A stretch of 64,000 nucleotides of DNA from Albifimbria verrucaria. Lineage: Eukaryota; Ascomycota; Sordariomycetes; Hypocreales; Stachybotryaceae. The translations under genes and the position numbers were made by a program. The notes beneath the pieces were generated by a model that was not told the DNA's origin, ran no database searches, and worked only from the letters and a program-made list of their open reading frames with translations. Of this stretch, positions 43,769 through 55,286 are shown piece by piece (position 1 is the first letter of the stretch; every line of letters starts with the position of its first letter). Where the stretch lies: contig JAHREC010000049.1 of NCBI GenBank assembly GCA_020081605.1, forward strand, positions 1,488,001 through 1,552,000, in the 5' to 3' direction.

Positions 43769-46700
43769 TTAAGCCGCTGGTTCTCACGGTTCTCGAGTAG
43801 CCAGTTGAGGAAATACATAGACAACGAGACCGGGATGCTGTTCGTTTACGAAGGGTCCTGGATGGCGTTTATGGAGATGTCTCGAACAGAATGCAAAGGG
43901 TGCGAAGGGTGCGAAGGGGGTCAATGACAATGATCAACATCAACACCGGACCCTGAAGTCACAGTGAAGATAACTCGGAACTTGACTCGGGGCTTTGACA
44001 CTGTCTAGAGGATCACCCTCCGATCTAACTACGTCGAGACGGCATCAATTGGGAAGGGTCAGTGGCTGAGCCATGTCATACAACTTTCGCTACGAGGCCA
44101 AGGGTTAAGGGCAGGTAGTTGCTGAGTCAAGTGGGATCGAAAGCTTCAGACGCAGAGCTTAGGGGCAGCCGTCGGACGTTTCGGGCCAGGCCACTGAGTG
44201 CCGTGCAACCTGGCAGGCACTGACAAGAGGAGCAGCTCTCGATAAGGAGGACTGGTCCCTGCGACGGTGCGACATAGAGACACCGCTAGGAGGATATAGG
44301 TGGTGTGAGGAGGGTGGTTAGCCCCTGACCCAGCTAGTGTCCTCACGCCGGCGCGCCGCCACTGGATTTGAGGGCCTGTCTGATGCCGGGTGGTGGATAA
44401 AGATGTGGGAAACCAGATACAGGTTGTCGGTGATCAGTTGTCCCCTCAAAAGCCATCCCGTCATGGTGTAAGGTCAAACTAGTTCAAGGTGTGATTCTAT
44501 GGTTTAGAGGACGGGGTTGCTTTGCTGGATAAGGTATCGATAACGTAACCATAGCTGCTGGACGGCATTCCCATGAGAGATGAAGCAATAGCTAGGCGCA
44601 TGTTGATCCTGCTGCTTGATATCCGAAGCAGCCAAGCGAGGGGCTGATCGACAGCTGAGGCCCATCTTTTACCCCCGCAGTCGGTGCCGCACCGTTGGGT
44701 TCAACGTGCTGATGCCATGGCTGGAGCACACGGATGGGCTCTTGAGCCATGTCCCGTCTGCACTTCTCCAGCGTTCCATGTTGCATACGCCAAGGACTGT
44801 ACCGTTGAGAGTTTCGCATCAGAACGTACCCGCGGGAACACCCTGATGCCCGACCCCGGATGCTGATTGAGGGCAATCTGTAGAAACATCCGTCGGCGCG
44901 ACAGGGTCCAATACTAGGCGGTAGTCCTATGGTGGTGATACGGCCCTAGCAGCAGCTGGCGTCTCTTCGTTCAAAGTTTCCCTCACTTTAGGTCCGTGGA
45001 TCCAATTTGCTCCATAGGCCAGGACACCGATCAGGATGGCGCCACCGTGCGGCGAGAAGGCCACGCACGAAGGCGTACTATCGATCAGCATGCCGTTTAC
45101 ACAGAGTAGCCCGTCTTCCGAAGGGCTCACATCAACAGGGCGGATGAAGGCTCAGGAACTTTGGGAGAGGGCCAAAAGCCCAAGCCACCTCTCACATCAT
45201 GTCCAATTGCGCCAGAACCTAGAGAGGCGAGGAGCAATCAGACAAGCAGAGCCAGACCCTGTGACACAGTACGCCATCGACAAACAGTCTCGATGAACCA
45301 GCGCCGTCCGGCTCTCGGTAAATAAGCTCGAATCCAAAAATTTCCCCACAATGGAATTTTCGATCCGACCACATCGCCGGTCTTCTAGAAGCCTGTTTGG
45401 CACAAGGTTTGGCGTGCCGTCAGCCCAGAATCCAGCTGTAGAACAATTCGACAGCAGTGGATTATCGTGGCGCTGCTGGTCTTCTTTTTCCAACTGCACT
45501 AGCACGCTCTGCGCACCGAGGATGCTGAAGCGAGGCCGTGCTAGATGGGGAACAAGCTTCCAAGTGCGTGCGCCGCTTTCCAGCCGTCTGGTTTGAAGAA
45601 AAAAGCAAAGATTTTTCACGACCCTCCTTGGGCTGAGTTGGACACGGTTCTGTTTGCCTGTCGCCGGCAGGCATTGTTACCTGCCTGTGATAGTGATGCA
45701 GGGCAGACGGACGCATGTGCTGTAGGTAGAGATGCTCGAAATGGTTTACAGCCATGGTGAGGTCACATGAGCCACCGAAGAATCCCCGGGTAATCACTGG
45801 ACTGACTACGTACGGGCTACGTCAACTAACTAGACATTACTCGCCAATTTCGACAACCACCATCTTGTCTTCGACCTCATCCTGAATCTCCCTACTATGC
45901 AATCATCCTTACGCCATATCCCACAATGTGTTACTTTCATGCTTGAGGAAGCCACGGGTTGATGATCCCAGCTTCTCCTCTTCACGTTCATGGTCGCACG
46001 ACGCTCTAGAAGCACGTTCAGTCGATGGATGGCGCAGAGCCGTGCAAGGCATAGGGCATAGCTTCCATAGCATGGCGCCACCCTTCCATGACCTTTCCTT
46101 TGCTGCCCCTGGGCGGTTCCAGGCCATTGGATTTTGAAGATCCCCAAGCGCACCCTAGAACTACGCTAGAATCGAGTCAGATGCTCAACTGACCTCTAGT
46201 TTCTGATCGTGCTGGCTTTCTCAGATCCATATTCTCCGGGTGCATGACTCGGGTCCTGCGCAGAGATGCCACCGTATCCGGTCGATAACCGCGCCCTTTG
46301 TTGGCGTGACAGGTGGCTAGCCCCAGCTTTGTATTGTTGCCAAGCATCCTGCTTAGATCTTCCCGCGTCCGTACCATCTCTGGGCATGGCCATGACTGCC
46401 AGTATGTTAATAAACAAAGCACACGGCTCCTTGCCAATATCCCCCGGTGCTCGCTGACAACCGCTGGTGCTGATCACAATTGTCACCGACTCATGTGAAT
46501 TATTATTCGTATTTTCTCATGACGATTTTTCATTTCTGCGCTTTTTATTTTAAAAAGACGCATCGAATTTGCCATCCGCTGATTTAGGCCCGGAACGCTT
46601 ATGTTGCCTTGCTGAATGGGTGTCCTGGGTCACCTACTGACAGCTGCGAGTCGGACACCAAGAGGGTCTTGGGAGTCGGGTTTGGCTCCGGTTCTATTTT

Positions 46701-47850
46701 ACCTAGAAATTAAGACGTCGATCCTTGGTTCGAGAACGTTGCCTATCTTGCTAATTGCCTCTGGATCAACCACATGTGACCAGCCTACAGTGAAGGCTTC
46801 TATATCGCCTTGACCGACAGTAGCCTCTTATTGAAGGGTCAACGTGATCATGCTTACTATAGCCAGAGTTCTGTGAAATGATTCAGTGCATAGCATGCAA
46901 ACATGACTTTTGCGACCACCTCTATGTAAACCCGTGATGGTAAATGGGCTTGCTAATGGGTAATCAAGCAACCGCTTGACTCGGCCTGAGGTTCGTGTTG
47001 AGACTACATACTGCCTACAAGTTGGTTCTTGACTAAACTGAAAAGACAATCATACTGATTGCCGCACGAGTTGATCCCTGTTGGCAGAATGGCATGTCTA
47101 AGCACCTAAAGGATGAGACATCAACTTGTGAGACGCCTCATCCTTGTGCGCTGATCTCTCTGAGTTATACAAGTAGGCTTAATCTGTACGGATTACATGA
47201 GATGCAAATCCCAAGATGCCCAAAGCTCTCTGACCCCATGAGCTGCTCGCAAATTCACCGGCCGAGACACAAACAAGGCTGAGACTTGGTCTCAAATAAC
47301 ATGATTGTGTCTCTTGTTCCTGTGTCGCAAGGCTTCTCTCTTGGATAGCCTACCCTACTGTGCCGAACCACACAACCCCTGCTTCCATATTTACTGTATC
47401 AACACTGCCATGATGTGATGTCCAAGTAGACAGAAAGATCCAGAAAAGGAAGAAACCCCTGCCGCTGGTTGCCCGGCTAGGGACGTCCAAGTGGGGATGG
47501 TTGCATGACGATCCCTGCAGCCAGGTGCCGTCCCCTGTCCACGTAGCCGGTTGTCTGGGTGTTCGGGCTGGGCTCAGACCGTGGTTCCATGGGGTGATGG
47601 AGCCTTCAGTTGCACCCGAGACTCAGGCCAGCTTGGGCCAGCTCGTGTTTTACCACGTCATTACGTTTTTTCTCGGCGATCACTTTTTTATATCCCTACC
47701 TCGTATAACTCCTTTCACCATCGATAAAGGATAAAGGAGACTCTTCCCCATCCTCTGCCGGTTTACAGTACACAATTTGCCCGTCACAAAAACCTTGGTC
47801 TCGTGCTCACATCGCCATCGCCCTCTTCAACCACTTACAAAACTTCCAAG
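43769..47850. other. 4-kb gene-poor region
   Basis: The largest gap here. Minus-strand frames at 44927-45130 and 45197-45619 are the only ones with a moderately protein-like translation, for example CVAFSPHGGAILIGVLAYGA, but no family is recognised and they could be decayed exons. No transposon domain or repeat was found. A TATA-like TTTTTTATATCC lies near 47685, about 165 bp before the cupredoxin gene. Confidence 0.45.
45197..45619 (-). CDS. Doubtful hypothetical reading frame
   Basis: 140 codons without a recognised domain. It lies in the same region and strand as the frame 44927-45130 and could be part of a decayed multi-exon gene. Listed only because nothing else occupies the region. Confidence 0.15.
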   Translation of the reverse strand: MKNLCFFLQTRRLESGARTWKLVPHLARPRFSILGAQSVLVQLEKEDQQRHDNPLLSNCSTAGFWADGTPNLVPNRLLEDRRCGRIENSIVGKFLDSSLFTESRTALVHRDCLSMAYCVTGSGSACLIAPRLSRFWRNWT

Positions 47851-48522
47851 ATGCCTTCTTTCAAGAGCTTCTTTGTTGCTGCTGCCCTCGGCTACTTGGC
47901 CAACGCCAAGACCATCGAGATCACTGCCACCAGCGACAACAAGTTCGACCCCGACAACGTCAAGGCTGAGAAGGGCGACATTCTCGAGTTCCACTTCGAG
48001 CCCAAGAACCACAGCGTTGTGGCCGGTGACTACCGCTACCCTTGCTCACCTTTGCAGCTGGGCTCCGGTTTCTACTCTGGCTTCATCAGCACTGACGATG
48101 ACAAGGCCGTATGTTCATATCATCACCTCCAATTCACATACGACTAACAAAAACTAGGACCGTGTCTTCCGCGTCACCCTCAACGACACCGAGCCCATCG
48201 TCTTCTACTCTTCTCAAGGTGATGAGTGCTCCAAGGGCATGGTTGGTATTGTCAACCAAAACGGCAACCGCACCCTCACAGACTACCGCGACCGCGCTGC
48301 CGAGCTGAGCCGGGCTGTGACTCCTGGTACCCGCCCTTCGGAGGCGAGCTCGTTGATGAAGACGAGGCCGACGATCGCGATGACAAAGACGATGACAAGG
48401 ATGATGATAAGAAGAACAGCAAGGATGGTGACAAGAACGGCGATGAGGGTATCGCCGGCACCATCCGCGTCCCAATAGTTGGTTTGCTAAGCGCCGCCGC
48501 CGCTGCATTTTTCATGATTTAG
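47851..48522 (+). CDS. Secreted GPI-anchored cupredoxin-domain protein
   Basis: Extracellular blue-copper-like protein of the type often annotated as extracellular serine-rich or plastocyanin-like in fungi. Signal peptide MPSFKSFFVAAALGYLANA; the beta-barrel begins KTIEITATSDNKFDPDNVKA and has a ligand-type His in EPKNHSVVAGDYRYPC. Intron 48109-48157. The second ligand loop reads QGDECSKGMVGIVN: Cys and Met are present, but the usual His next to the Cys is Glu-Cys-Ser here. A C run at 48334-48336 appears one base short; correction gives PFGGELVDEDEADDRDDKDD, a strongly charged Asp/Lys spacer. The C-terminus is hydrophobic (VGLLSAAAAAFFMI), a GPI-attachment signal. Copper binding is therefore uncertain; cell-wall location is likely. 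Confidence 0.85.
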
Positions 48523-49077
48523 GCGTCTGATGGGAGTTTGGTGGGTTGGGTCAAGGAAATTTGATTTTGAGCGTTACGCTGTGATAATGCGTTGAAGGGT
48601 GAATGAAACCGTCACCAATAATGTTAGAATACCCGAATCCAAGTTTTAAACTGGTCTAAATGTTGTGCCGCCCCTTCATGGCGTGTTGAGAAATACATAT
48701 AATCACCCATCGCGCCTTTGAACAAGCTTAGTATTACCATCACGGGAAGAAGTAAAAAAGTGCCAATGGCAAGTTGAATTGTGACGAAACTACATGTAAC
48801 TATGAACTCGTTGAAATCACTAGGTTCTCCCTAGTCTGGAGGCCATTGGATCGCCAAACTCGACAATCTACCACCGGCTTCCCTTCCTCACCGAGCAAGT
48901 CATTATTGTAACCCTCACCCACCATACATCATCGTCATTAGAATCGTCACTGTCAGCTAGGGTATCTTAGCAAAGTCGAATATCGTACATGTCAACCGAG
49001 AGACCATAACACGCCTAACCCAACCCAAACCCCTACACAAAGCAAAGTTGCTGTTCCTAAAGGATTAATCGTCAATC
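48523..49077. other. Convergent intergenic region
   Basis: 3' flanks of the cupredoxin and F-box genes. No feature is recognised. Confidence 0.45.
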
Positions 49078-50330
49078 TTAATCGTGAGGATTCTGCAAGA
49101 ACTCCAGCATTGAAACGTGGTGATCGCCGCAGGCAGGGCAGAATATTTCTTCATCATCGGAAAACCAATCTGAGTCCTGGACTTCGTGGCCAGTTGCACG
49201 GCAGAATAGGCCCCATGCACGTGTCGTGTCGTCTCGCATGACGGGAATCCGTCTCCACATCAAAACATCGTCCCCGGCAAAGGGGCCTCCCTCGTCTGCA
49301 GGAGCTGGTGGAAGGGCACCCAGTCGAGGATGATTACGACCAAATGGTGGATCGTAATCAGCGTCATCGTCAAATTCAGCATCGCTGTCGTCAACTTCTG
49401 AAGTTGCTCGGACTACACGAGCCAGCCATCGCATTCCAGGAAGCGGCTGGAGATGTTTACTCTGGGCGAGGAAGCTTGCAGCACCATTAAGGTATAGTCC
49501 CTCGTCCTTAAGCAAGCCGCTCAACTCGGCAGAAGCCTTCAAACCCGACTCGTCTGCAGGCATGCCTGTCACCTGGAGCTCGTTGAGTGTGCAACCGAGT
49601 TCGTGCGAGGCAAGGTCGTGAAGTTCTGGGCCAGGATATGGCAGCAGCACGTCTGAAAAATTGACCAAGTCCAGGCGTAACGACTTGAGTGACGGCAGAA
49701 GTCTGGGTCTGGGGCTTTTGCTACCTTGAAATTTGGGTCATATGGGGCCCGAAGGGCCATGAGAAAGTCGAGAATCTGATTCCAACTGTAGCATCTGAAG
49801 CCGCCGCGGGCGAGAGGGGACTCCTTGGGCCGCAGCTGAACCCTGAGCGGGTGGTCCTTCTTCAAGGAATAATGGTAGTGGCGATGCAGCTTGTGTCTAC
49901 GACGCTGGTCATCATAGTACTGCGCGATGATGCGAAAGTTGACATGCGTAATTTTGTGACGGTGCTCCGACTTGAGCTCGGCAAAGTTGCGGAGTGCCTG
50001 TGGGGATGTGAAAGTGAAGGTATTGTCCTCCCAGAGGATCTTGCTTCCCTCGACATGAATGGCTTTGCAAGTCGCGAGAAAGTGTATGGCGATCTGCTTA
50101 CCACGTGGTCTCGCTTTCTCCTCCTCCGTCAGGTTTTCGGGAGTGAGTGGCCAAAGCGGGTCGATGATAGGGCGGGGGTAGTCAGGGCGAACTTGAGAAT
50201 ACGGAGTAGAACCTCCATGGGGAGATGAGGATGGCGTGCATTGACGGATCGCGTAGAGGGTCTTGCTTTGCCCTGGGTAGGGTCCCGGGCTGAGAGGTGG
50301 GCCCGTGCGAGGGCGACCATGAGATGCCAT
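49078..50330 (-). CDS. F-box-like protein of a fungal-specific family
   Basis: Probable substrate receptor for an SCF ubiquitin ligase. The F-box-like start is HLPMEVLLRILKFALTTP, followed by IDPLWPLTPENLTEEEKARP, IAIHFLATCKAIHVEGSKIL, ENTFTFTSPQALRNF-type sequence, INFRIIAQYYDD-like strand and GGFRCYSWNQILDFLMALR. The second half has LVNFSDVLLPYPGPELHDLA, an acidic stretch and a C-terminal CPACGDHHVS. Two apparent base losses are in the G run 50174-50178 and near 49728; joining the frames gives a colinear protein like others I recognise from Sordariomycetes. ATGs at 50330 and 50320 are in different frames, so the true start is open. Targets are unknown. Confidence 0.75.
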
Positions 50331-51880
50331 TCTCACGGAGGATCCGCTTGAGGCGTAGATTCTCCTCAGCAAGAGACTGGTGGGCTCTTCGGAGAGGATG
50401 TGAGTAAACCGTCTTGGCTTGGTCTTCCTTGTCTCGACACTCCCACGGGAAGACAGTCTGTGATGAGAATAAGCATGAGGCCGAAAGTCAACGGCAACCG
50501 ACGGGAACTCACGGCAAACGACATGGCCGACGCACCCAGCGCAGGGCGGGCTCGGGAATTGCTTGAACGGTTTGCGCGACACTCAGGGTCTGAGACACAG
50601 AGAGGGAAGCAAATGTGCGGATCAACTGGGGAGGTGAGTGAGGTGAGGTTGAGAGAGGAGCTGTCTGGTCAAAGCGGGCGATCTGTGGTTCCTTCCCTCT
50701 AAAAGTGGGTACGCGGAAGGCACCCGAGTGGTCAAGGCAGGCACTCCGTGATTCTGGAAGGGAAGCTACCTAGTAGGTATGTAAGTCTAAACAGCAGGTT
50801 CCACCTGAACATCCACTGCTTCAGCCTGTTCGTGTCAAAAACCCAGGGTGTTTCTCGTGGAGGTTCGCTGTTGGTAAGATTGGGAGGGTTGGGTCACAAA
50901 TAAGTAGTCGATTGGGCCCACGAAAGGGGCAGTAATTCCCTCTGTTGAGAAGTATGGCTGCTGCAGCCCTGCGGCTTGGTGAGGCAGGCGCCCTAACCGC
51001 TGACAAGGCCCGACGTCATTCAACCGCTTGCCCGCTTTACCCAAACTTTTACTCTGGGGTTACCATGTCCTGCCTGCCTGCCTGCCTGCCTGTCTATCTG
51101 CCTACCCTGGACTCGGCCACATATCGTAAAGCAACAGTACCTACTACTAGGTATGTAAACGAGCCTCCAGTAACTGGATGAACAAGCGTACTGTTTACCC
51201 TGGATCGAGCTCTGTTTAAGTAAATTCCAGGCCGGCAGTGTTCTTCTGTTTCGGTCACTTTCGTGTAACACAGATTCAACCATGTGCTGCCAACTGAAAC
51301 ATTATTCTACAAACACAGTCGACGGCCTATTTCCGTACGTATTCATGAACCATAGACTCCATTGGACTCAAACTTAAGACTACCTTTGATCTTACACTCC
51401 CACGAGCAAAGTGAAAACCATGAAATTATGAATGGAGGACTTATATCCCTATCTGCTCGATTGACCTGTTAGCAGAAAAAAATAACGCTACTCCAAGCGT
51501 TGTCGGTACCGAGCACTATATTTAGTGAGTAAACAATGCCTTGTTCTTTCGTCTATGTCTTTATCAACTTTTCTTTGTGGCTTTGCCAAAGCATGACAAG
51601 GAGCATTTTGAAAGGCCCTGGTCGCGGCAGCAAATACTTCGCACGACTTGAACCCATTCATCATTGTCTTGACAATCCCCAAGTCGAGTATCCCAAGTAT
51701 CCAGTGGCTTGGTGCTCTCATGCTAATATAAAGCCAGCAAGCATGCCCCGATGAATGTAAACCACACCCTATTCTCCTCCTTCATCATTAATCGTTCGAT
51801 ATCGACATTCCTATACCACATACTCGCCCAGTTCTCACCACAGAAATATACCACGACCGAGTCGTTACATGTAAGTCAAG
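50331..51880. other. Intergenic region with TGCC microsatellite
   Basis: About 1.5 kb. 51071-51092 is (TGCC)n. A stretch on the minus strand near 50945-51010 resembles the first half of a tRNA but lacks a T arm (see rejected items). No gene. Confidence 0.5.
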
Positions 51881-52572
51881 ATGGAACATTTAATAACCAG
51901 CAAGCTTTATGTATATGGCTCTGGACCCTACAGCAAAGAAGCATTGCGCAGATGCTGGGTTGATTTATACAAGTATCAACCGACCACTTGCAACAAACAC
52001 ATATACTGCCTCAGTATGCCGAGAACCTTCGTCCCGTTGACAGAACGATATCGGGAATACATGCGACCAGAGTACATGAAACCTCCTAAGACGGCAACAG
52101 GACCGTTGGACCCGAACCCCCTCTCGACCACTTTGCAAAGTTGGTGGGTAGTGGGTTCGTGAACCACCTCAACAAAGTCAGGGCGGACTACTATGCGTGG
52201 CAGAAGCACAGATCAGTTGACCTGAGCCAAGCCGGAATCTGCCTCAACGCCATTCGACAACACTGTTGGAAGTTTCCAGATCCGGACAATGACGCGCAGT
52301 TGATTCTCCTTGAGCTCCTGCTAAGACTACCCATGGGGTTAAGACAGCATTACGCGGGAGAGAAAAATGTCAGAGCGGAGGCCCAAAGGATAGAGGATGC
52401 CCATATGGGGATGGGTGACTGGGTGTTGTCACTCCATGTGCTGGAACAGATGCTGCTTGACAAGCTTTTGTTTTCACATCGCCTTTGCCTGCCTTGCGGT
52501 GATGCTCCACCGATCAAACTTAGACCGGTGGATGAAAAGCCAGTGGAGATGCCCCTTGGTGCGCTCGTATAA
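51881..52572 (+). CDS. Hypothetical protein, no recognised family
   Basis: Two overlapping frames (51881-52162 and the frame from about 52141 to 52572) make a single protein of about 230 residues if one base is missing near 52130-52140, the same error type seen in neighbouring genes. The joined sequence starts MEHLITSKLYVYGSGPYSKE, passes PLDPNPLSTTL and GSGFVNHLNKVRADYYAWQK, and continues LLELLLRLPMGLRQHYAGE. It is mixed in charge, with no signal peptide, membrane helix or repeat, and looks like a soluble, mainly helical protein. No intron is needed. It lies between F-box and PP4 genes with no evident link. Could be lineage-specific. Confidence 0.5.
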
Positions 52573-52706
52573 GACCTTGGATTGGTTCAGACATCATAGA
52601 AATTGAATTAATAACTCCGTTTCCCAGGCCCCTGCCTGTCGTACACCGAACAGAAAGAAGTAACCGTCGTACCAAAGTAGAACATGCAGCCCAGTATATA
52701 TCGTGG

Positions 52707-54124
52707 TTACAAAAAGTAATCTGCTACCGGCTTCTTCGCAGGCATGCCCCTCGAGTCTTGTGGCGCGGCCTGGAAGACACGGTAACGTCTTGCAGGGCCG
52801 CTCTTCGACATGGAGCCTGCCTCCATCATCACCCCACGGCCGCCGTCGCTACGGCCGACATCACCATTGCTCCTGGAGAACACACCGGTTCCGGATGCAT
52901 CTTCGGACAGCTCCAATACAGCTGCAACGTTGCCGCAGCGGTAACAGTAGTTGGGGGCCGACCACACGGTCACGATGGACGCGTCAAACATCTCCTTGAA
53001 GCCCTCCATGACAAGCTGGTGGGCACGGGCGATTAGACTGAGGTCATTCCTGTGATTAAAAACCTTGACAATATCAGCTCCAAACAGGAACCCGGCTCCG
53101 CGAGGGACAATCCCCAGCCGTCAATCTCATCTGGATCTGACCAGAGGAGGTCGCACATTGCTCCCTCGTGAGGAACCTCCTGCTTCCTGTCTATCAGGCG
53201 GATCTTGTCCACTGTATCTATTAGAGGGCTAAGGCCGCCGTGGACGCACAAAACTGCACCAGCTGGGTTCCCGATGGTGCCACCGCTGGAGCCCGACGCA
53301 CCAGAGCCTGGCGGACCCGTCCTGTCGGGTGGCACACCGTTGGGGCTGCGCCCTTGGTTCTGGGAGGCATCAACCGCAGGTTGATGTTGCTGTCTGGAGA
53401 AACGACTGATCATGGAGCCGTTCTGATCGCACACCTCGATTTCGGTGTCTTCGTCGACGGGCTCTTGACCAGGCGAGAGGGTATTGGAGGCGCCAAGCAC
53501 GATTGCGCCGAGCGCTAGGTAGTCAAAGACGTCGCAGCAGTAGCGCCATACGTTGGCACTCCCGTACTTGCGCATGCATTCATCATAGAATCCGTAAACG
53601 GTCGTGATCTGACGTGATTCGTGGTTTCCTCTGATAAGGGTCATGCGGTCGGGATAGCGGACTTTGAGGCAGAGGAGGAGCAGGAAGGATTCAAGCGAGT
53701 AGAAGCCACGGTCGACAAAGTCGCCTGGTAAAGATGTGAGCGCATGATTGGAGAAATGAGCGAAGGCGGAGGCGCATACCCATGAAGAGGTAGTTGGTAT
53801 CGGGAACATCACCGCCCACGCGGAACAGCTCCATCAAATCATGAAACTGGCCGTGAATGTCGCCGCATATCTGCAGTGCCCAAGTTTAGAGAGGAGAATA
53901 ACCGTTGGGTCACACGGAAAATGCATACCGTTACAGGCGCAGTGACGGTGACCACATTTCCTTCTTCGATCAGGAGCTCTCGGGCTTTGTGGCACAGTTC
54001 GCGGACCTGAGGCTCGGGTATCGGCCTGCACGCGCGTAGCTGCGCAATCGCCCTACGGCCAGTGTTAGCAACGGAGGACAAAGACGAAGCGCAGCAGCGG
54101 AACTGACTTGTCGAGATCGCTCAT
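52707..54124 (-). CDS. pph3: Serine/threonine protein phosphatase PP4 catalytic subunit
   Basis: Metallophosphatase active in DNA-damage recovery and centrosome or microtubule control in eukaryotes. Start MSDLDK; introns 54053-54107, 53871-53928 and 53727-53779. The metal-site motifs are GDIHGQ, GDFVDRG and RGNHESRQ; then [60 protein letters not shown] and [15 protein letters not shown]. The ending [14 protein letters not shown] distinguishes PP4 from PP2A and PP6. A Pro/Ser/Gly-rich insertion of about 70 residues lies between LALGAIVLG and AVLCVHGGL, and a second about 25-residue one before YRVFQAAPQ. One base appears missing in the G run 53104-53106; correction restores [20 protein letters not shown]. 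Confidence 0.93.
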
Positions 54125-54932
54125 GGCGCGAGGATGTGAAGTTGCAGATTGCTGGCGGCGGCGGTGGCGACGATGCGGCTGAAAGGAAGGTCGCGCTAGC
54201 GGCGCTCGCGAAGTCGGTCAAGGCAAAGTGTAGGATTATAACATGTTCGGTGCGGATTTCGTCAGTCGCGCTTCAGAGAACGAGGTCGGGGAGAAAGACG
54301 TGGCGGTCGCGTGAGGTTTGTGCGTTGGGAAATTCTCGTCGCGAGGGATGGTGAGCTCGCGAATCTGCAAGTACCAGCCAGCAGCGATGCTACGCTGCAC
54401 TGTAAGTTAGTAACCAGCCCGGTACCAAGGTCCCGCGCGGTAGTGCCTTAGGTGGCGGGAGTACACAGCCTTGACCACCCTGCCCCCACCATGCTAATCT
54501 GCAGCGCGAGAGACCCAGGTTCCAGGTGCCTCTAAGGTACGTAGTGGGTGGAATTAAATATATCCGGACCGGAGCCGGCAGGTTGGTTTGCTCTGACACC
54601 TGCGTGGTGACATTAGCCAATCACAGAGCTCAAATTAAAATCTGGCCTGGTTTCCACGGCTGGTGGTTTGATCGGAATAGCCTCGTTCAATTGGCTTTTG
54701 GTAGATTTACTCGACGACGCAGCCACGAAGGTATCGCAGCCAGGTCCACCAGCGCTGGTGGAGAAAAATGTTGCGACAGCCATGTGAGTTTTGGATACAT
54801 GCATCTACGTGCAGCACGTGGCTGACCATCAATTGAGCCCGGTAGAGAGCGAACCTCGGCCGGCTTCTACGCGATTCACGGGCGACGCAGAGGAGGAAAC
54901 AGAGACGAGACGACGACGAAAACCAGCCCGCC
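54125..54932. other. Divergent intergenic region
   Basis: Separates the PP4 gene from the small membrane protein gene. No feature is recognised. Confidence 0.45.
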
Positions 54933-55286
54933 ATGCCACCGCGCCTTCACCCAAGGTCTTCAATGACCTCGTCATTATTCGCAACCACCGTCGCCGCTAG
55001 CTTCCTCGTCGTCGCCCTGCCACACCTGCTGCCCTGCCCCGTGCCCGCGACCAAGTACGCAGACGGCGAGATTGTCGTAGACGAGAACGGCAAGCGAAAG
55101 AGATGGAGGCGGCGCCAGACGCCCGAGGTCCAGGATGGAATAGTGCAGTTCAGCCAGAGCGCAGACGTCGACGATGAGCAACGGACCAGGAGAGAGTGTC
55201 CGGTCCCTAAGCCAGGCGGCCTGCTGGGTGAGTGGTTTGGGTTTCACAAGACTGATGGCGACATCACGAGGAAGGTCGATAGATGA
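54933..55286 (+). CDS. Small single-pass membrane protein, conserved-looking, function unknown
   Basis: 117 residues: basic N-terminus MPPRLHPRSS, one membrane helix (SLFATTVAASFLVVALPHLL) directly followed by PCPVP, an Arg/Lys cluster KRKRWRRR, an acidic-polar stretch and the ending CPVPKPGGLLGEWFGFHKTD. The basic leader plus a single helix would suit a mitochondrial inner-membrane or ER location. Intact frame, no intron needed. The paired CPVP motifs look like conserved features, but I do not recognise a named family. Confidence 0.6.
   Translation: MPPRLHPRSSMTSSLFATTVAASFLVVALPHLLPCPVPATKYADGEIVVDENGKRKRWRRRQTPEVQDGIVQFSQSADVDDEQRTRRECPVPKPGGLLGEWFGFHKTDGDITRKVDR

Noticed and set aside
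50945..51015. Minus-strand tRNA-like first half (AGCGGTTAGGGCGCCTGCCTCACC)
   Set aside because: No T arm or matching acceptor stem; at most a degraded tRNA fragment.
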